Below, one piece after another: positions 61,536 to 64,000 of a DNA stretch of 64,000 nucleotides. The position numbers and the translations under genes were made by a program. Source of the DNA: Heloderma charlesbogerti (lineage: Eukaryota > Chordata > Lepidosauria > Squamata > Helodermatidae); contig JANEZZ010000467.1 in the NCBI GenBank assembly GCA_026122225.1, forward strand, positions 620,001-684,000. Reading direction: 5' to 3'. The notes under the pieces are model-generated. The model saw nothing but the letters and a program-made list of their open reading frames with translations, was not told the DNA's origin and did not search any database. How positions within the stretch are numbered: position 1 is the stretch's first letter; the number at the start of each line of letters is the position of its first letter.

Positions 61536-61629
61536 CACACCACCCTAACAGCTGATGACTAGTTCAAAGAGGAAGGCCTTAGAATGCCTCCCCCGCCCCC
61601 ACATTCAGGATTGGAGTTTGATTGAGCTC

Positions 61630-61795
61630 TAGGGCAGCCTTCCCCAACCTAGTGCCCTCCAACTGTTTTGGAATATAACTTCCAGCATTCTTGATCAGCA
61701 GCCATACTGGCTGGGGCTGATGGGAGTTGTAGCCCAACACATTTGTGGGTCACCTGGAGGATCCCTCTCCATCAGGTTAGAGAAGGCTGATCTAC
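61630..61795. mobile_element. Foldback-120 element
   Basis: GCAGCCTTCCCCAACCTAGT and GGTTAGAGAAGGCTG arms, with GCTGATGGGAGTTGTAGCCC on the right inner side. Confidence 0.8.
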
Positions 61796-61811
61796 TGATA
61801 TGAGTATCTTT

Positions 61812-62130
61812 AGAACATAAGAAGAGCCCTGCTGGATCAGACCAAGGGTCCATCTAGTCCAGCATTCTGTTCACACAGTGGCCAAACAGTTGCCCACAGG
61901 AAACCCACAAGCAGGGCATGAACGCAACAGCACCATCCCACCTATGTTCCCCAGCAACTGGTGCACACAGGCTCACTGCCTCTGCTACTGGAGGTAGCAC
62001 ATAGCCATCAGGAGTAGTAGCTATTAATACCTGGAGGACAAGGCCACCCCTTTTAAAGCCACCCAAAGTGTGCCCATCACTACATCTTGTGGAAGTGAAT
62101 TCCATAGTTTAACTATGTGCTACCTTTAAG
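61812..62130 (-). mobile_element. Repeat-D copy, reverse
   Basis: GAACATAAGAAGAGCCCTGC, TGGATCAGACCAAGGGTCC, GTTCACACAGTGGCCAAACA, CCATAGTTTAACTATGTGCT; better preserved at its terminal end than the 33.97-kb copy. Confidence 0.8.
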
Positions 62131-62204
62131 GAAATGTGGTTGAATCACTGTCCTGAGCTCCTTGAAGAGAATGCAAACTGTAACAATGAATAAAGATGTT
62201 GGCT

Positions 62205-62979
62205 TATAAAGATTTTATTCATGAAACAGTAACTGAAGGGCCTTCAGTCGAGTGCCTGTAGACTTGGCTTGCACAGAATGAATTCAGATCTCTAGGTGGT
62301 GCTGGCTCCAAGTTTTCGTGACGAGCAGAAAAAAGAAAAAAAAAGCGTTGCTTCCCTCCATTGCCTCACAGCAATGACTGAAGATTCCAGTTCCATCTAT
62401 TTCTTATGCAAAAGTCATACAAAGACAATATTCCCCCCACATTGCAAGAAAAATGTTAACAGCAGAACAAAGGGAGACAGGGAACCAATCAAGGCAGTGT
62501 CAGGGCTGGAGGCTGTCATTTGGAGCTGACCAGTTAACTGCTCCAGGGCCGTTTGCTTACTGCCAGGATGCAGTTTCCTGGGAAGTAGGGTGTGGCTCCC
62601 CCCTTACGGATCATGGGGCAATGCAGAGATGAATCAGTTCACCGGACTGGGCTTGATATGGTCCAACATTTTCTTCCAAGCCTCAAAATCCAACGAGGCT
62701 TTGAATTCCTCCAGGGCTAGGTCCACCAGTATCACTCTGCTGTCAGCATCGCTATCAGTCTCCTCCTCCGACTGGACATAATCTTCATCGTCAGAGGAAT
62801 CCTCACCCACTCCCCACAGATATTCGGGAAACAGGACCTCTCCATTATTTCCAGCCTCTTCTTCGGCAGATGTCTCCTGCTCCTCTTCATCGCTCACGCT
62901 TTTGTCTGAACCCCCCTCCTCCTCTTCCTCCACACCGGTGTCGTCATCTTCAACCTCCCCTAGATGACTCTCCTTGATT
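62205..62979 (-). CDS. Possible last exon: acidic C-terminus plus 3' UTR
   Basis: On the - strand an acceptor-like TTCTCTTGTCTTAAG at 62994-62980 opens a frame in phase 2 that runs 114 residues to a TGA at 62634: IKESHLGEVEDDDTG, then EEEEEGGSDKSVSDEEEQE, LFPEYLWGVGEDSSDDEDYV and finally LEEFKASLDFEAWKKMLDHI. Over a third of residues are Asp or Glu, followed by a short helical, mixed-charge end. The 3' UTR-like part ends at an AATAAA (minus strand, about 62216) followed by CTTTATAAGCC. I do not recognise the family. Acidic tails occur in nucleolar and chromatin proteins, but also at ends of transposon proteins. The upstream exons would be beyond the window or past the L2 at 63 kb. Confidence 0.38.
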
Positions 62980-62989
62980 CTTAAGACAA

Positions 62990-63455
62990 GAGAATTTATT
63001 TTATTTATTTAAAAAAATTCTTGGCTGCCTTTCAGGGCAGAAGCTTTCCCGAGGCAGCTCACAGCAATACAATATGTAAAAAACACAGTTAAAATATCAA
63101 AAGCAATAAAAACATAAACACAATAAAATAGCAATGAAAGCAGACAATAAAACCAGCAGCAACAACAGGAGCAACAGCAGCAGCAGTCATATCAAGAGAA
63201 GGACATGGTAAAATAATATGCCTTGTTCCAAAGGTGTGGGGCCACTGCAGAGAAGGCTCTCTCACGTGTGGTCACCCACCGAACTGCTCTTGCAGGTGGG
63301 TGAATGAGAAGGGCCTCTCTTTCTGATTTTAAAGCGCACGCAGGCTGATATGGGTGAAGGCAGTCCTTCAAGTAACTTGGTCCTAAACCATTTAAGGCTT
63401 TAAAGGTCAAAACCAGCACTTTAAATTGAGCTCAGAAACACACTGGTAACCAGTG
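62990..63455 (-). pseudogene. L2 LINE 3' fragment
   Basis: - strand: MLVLTFKALNGLGPSYLKDC, HPPARAVRWVTTRERAFSAV, APHLWNKAYYF, then the 3' UTR with TTGGCTGCCTTTCAGGGCAG in reverse and a TTTATTTTATTTAT tail. Belongs to a different L2 subfamily from the 29.9-kb copy, judged by the tail (GGCAGAAGC type as at 57.5 kb). Confidence 0.88.
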
Positions 63456-63539
63456 CAAGAGAAGACACAACATGCAGAAGGTCACCAGGGGTGCGCATCT
63501 GTTTTATGCTCGTTTTGGCACTTTCTACTGCTAAAGATA

Positions 63540-63735
63540 ACCTGGTCTGCATGTTACACTAACTCACGGTATGGCTTGTGGAATTCTGGTCTGTCATGAT
63601 GTGCAAACCCAGCTGTGCTAACAAATGAACAGTCCAGAAGGGGATCCCATGGTTTGTTGTTGGATTCTGAACTCTGGGTTGTTTAAACCATGGGTTGTTG
63701 TTACATGTGAACCCAGAACCGTGGCTTGCCCATGG
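63540..63735. mobile_element. Inverted-repeat element piece (GGTTGTTGTTACATGTGAACC type)
   Basis: CATGATGTGCAAACCCAGC and GGTTGTTGTTACATGTGAAC with CCATGGTTTGTTGTTGG / TTTAAACCATGGG. Relative of the elements at 47.1 kb. The sequence continues with an A run at 63750-63764 to the window end without other features. Confidence 0.5.
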
Positions 63736-64000
63736 TGGGAAAGAGCAATTAAAAAAAAAAAAAAAGCCGCAAAGGCATTTAGGATACAAGGAGGGAGTGG
63801 ATGAAGGAGGAAGAAAACAACCCAGGGATTAGAGATCAAATCACAGTTCGCTCAATCATCTGTGAGATAAACCCTGGGAAGGGCAACGCAACATGGGTTA
63901 GTGTTGTCATTTGCTCTCATGCCCAAACTAGCAAACTATGTTTTGAGCGAGGCCTCCAAAACAGGGTTGCAAACTATGCGTTACAGTCTTGGTTTGGAGG

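Overview
Eukaryotic, vertebrate, almost certainly squamate (lizard or snake) nuclear DNA. Three near-identical BovB (RTE) LINE copies, relics of CR1 and L2 LINEs, at least two tRNA-headed SINE families and a dense layer of small hAT-like foldback elements are typical of squamate genomes. I cannot name the species. No bacterial genes, operons, CRISPR arrays, tRNA genes or intact rRNA genes are present. Repeat family labels used below (MITE-A, MITE-B, foldback-120, SINE-1, SINE-2, repeat-D, repeat-E) are mine.

Host genes are sparse and exon-sized. (1) A + strand receptor gene runs from 6.3 to 17.8 kb. It has a V-like immunoglobulin exon, a 51-nt stalk exon, a transmembrane exon with a charged Arg in an NIIRLSLAGLVL context, and a probable tail exon with a stop. 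Every exon phase fits the next (1-1, 1-1, 1-0, 0-stop). The 3' half is built like an activating receptor of the leukocyte receptor complex (OSCAR/GPVI/FCAR/KIR group), although the Ig exon looks V-like. (2) A - strand gene at 39.36-36.71 kb has a signal-peptide exon spliced in phase 1 to a divergent Ig-like exon; its later exons were not found. (3) At the right edge, a - strand acidic open frame with a 3' UTR and poly(A) signal (62.98-62.2 kb) may be the last exon of a gene lying mostly beyond the window. A strong CpG island (11.04-11.72 kb) sits inside the first intron of gene 1 and has no assigned gene.

The rest is transposon strata. BovB copy 1 (1350-4564) is full length with an uninterrupted 1046-residue ORF, inserted in a small inverted-repeat element. 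Copy 2 (20883-22162) has both ends but an internal deletion of about 1.9 kb. Copy 3 (30519-32630, - strand) is 5' truncated and sits inside an L2 LINE. All three have 12-13 bp target duplications. An older RTE relic lies at 10.5 kb. CR1, L2 and SINE fragments recur, many interrupted by later DNA elements. Two solo LTRs of one retroviral-type family lie in opposite orientation at 50.6-51.2 and 57.2-57.9 kb.

The most unusual structure is a non-autonomous hAT-like family with full copies at 18.4, 43.6 and 53.3 kb and a partial copy at 9.2 kb. Its interior is a chain of short, nearly perfect palindromes alternating between two types: an AT-centred type around TACGTAAATATTTACGTA and a GC-centred type around GCAAATGGCG...CGCCATTTGC. 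There are about 4, 6 and 9 palindromes in the three copies. The 18-kb and 44-kb copies have 8-bp target duplications. A SINE-like hybrid with a 5S rRNA-derived head and a CR1 tail (35.7 kb) is also notable.
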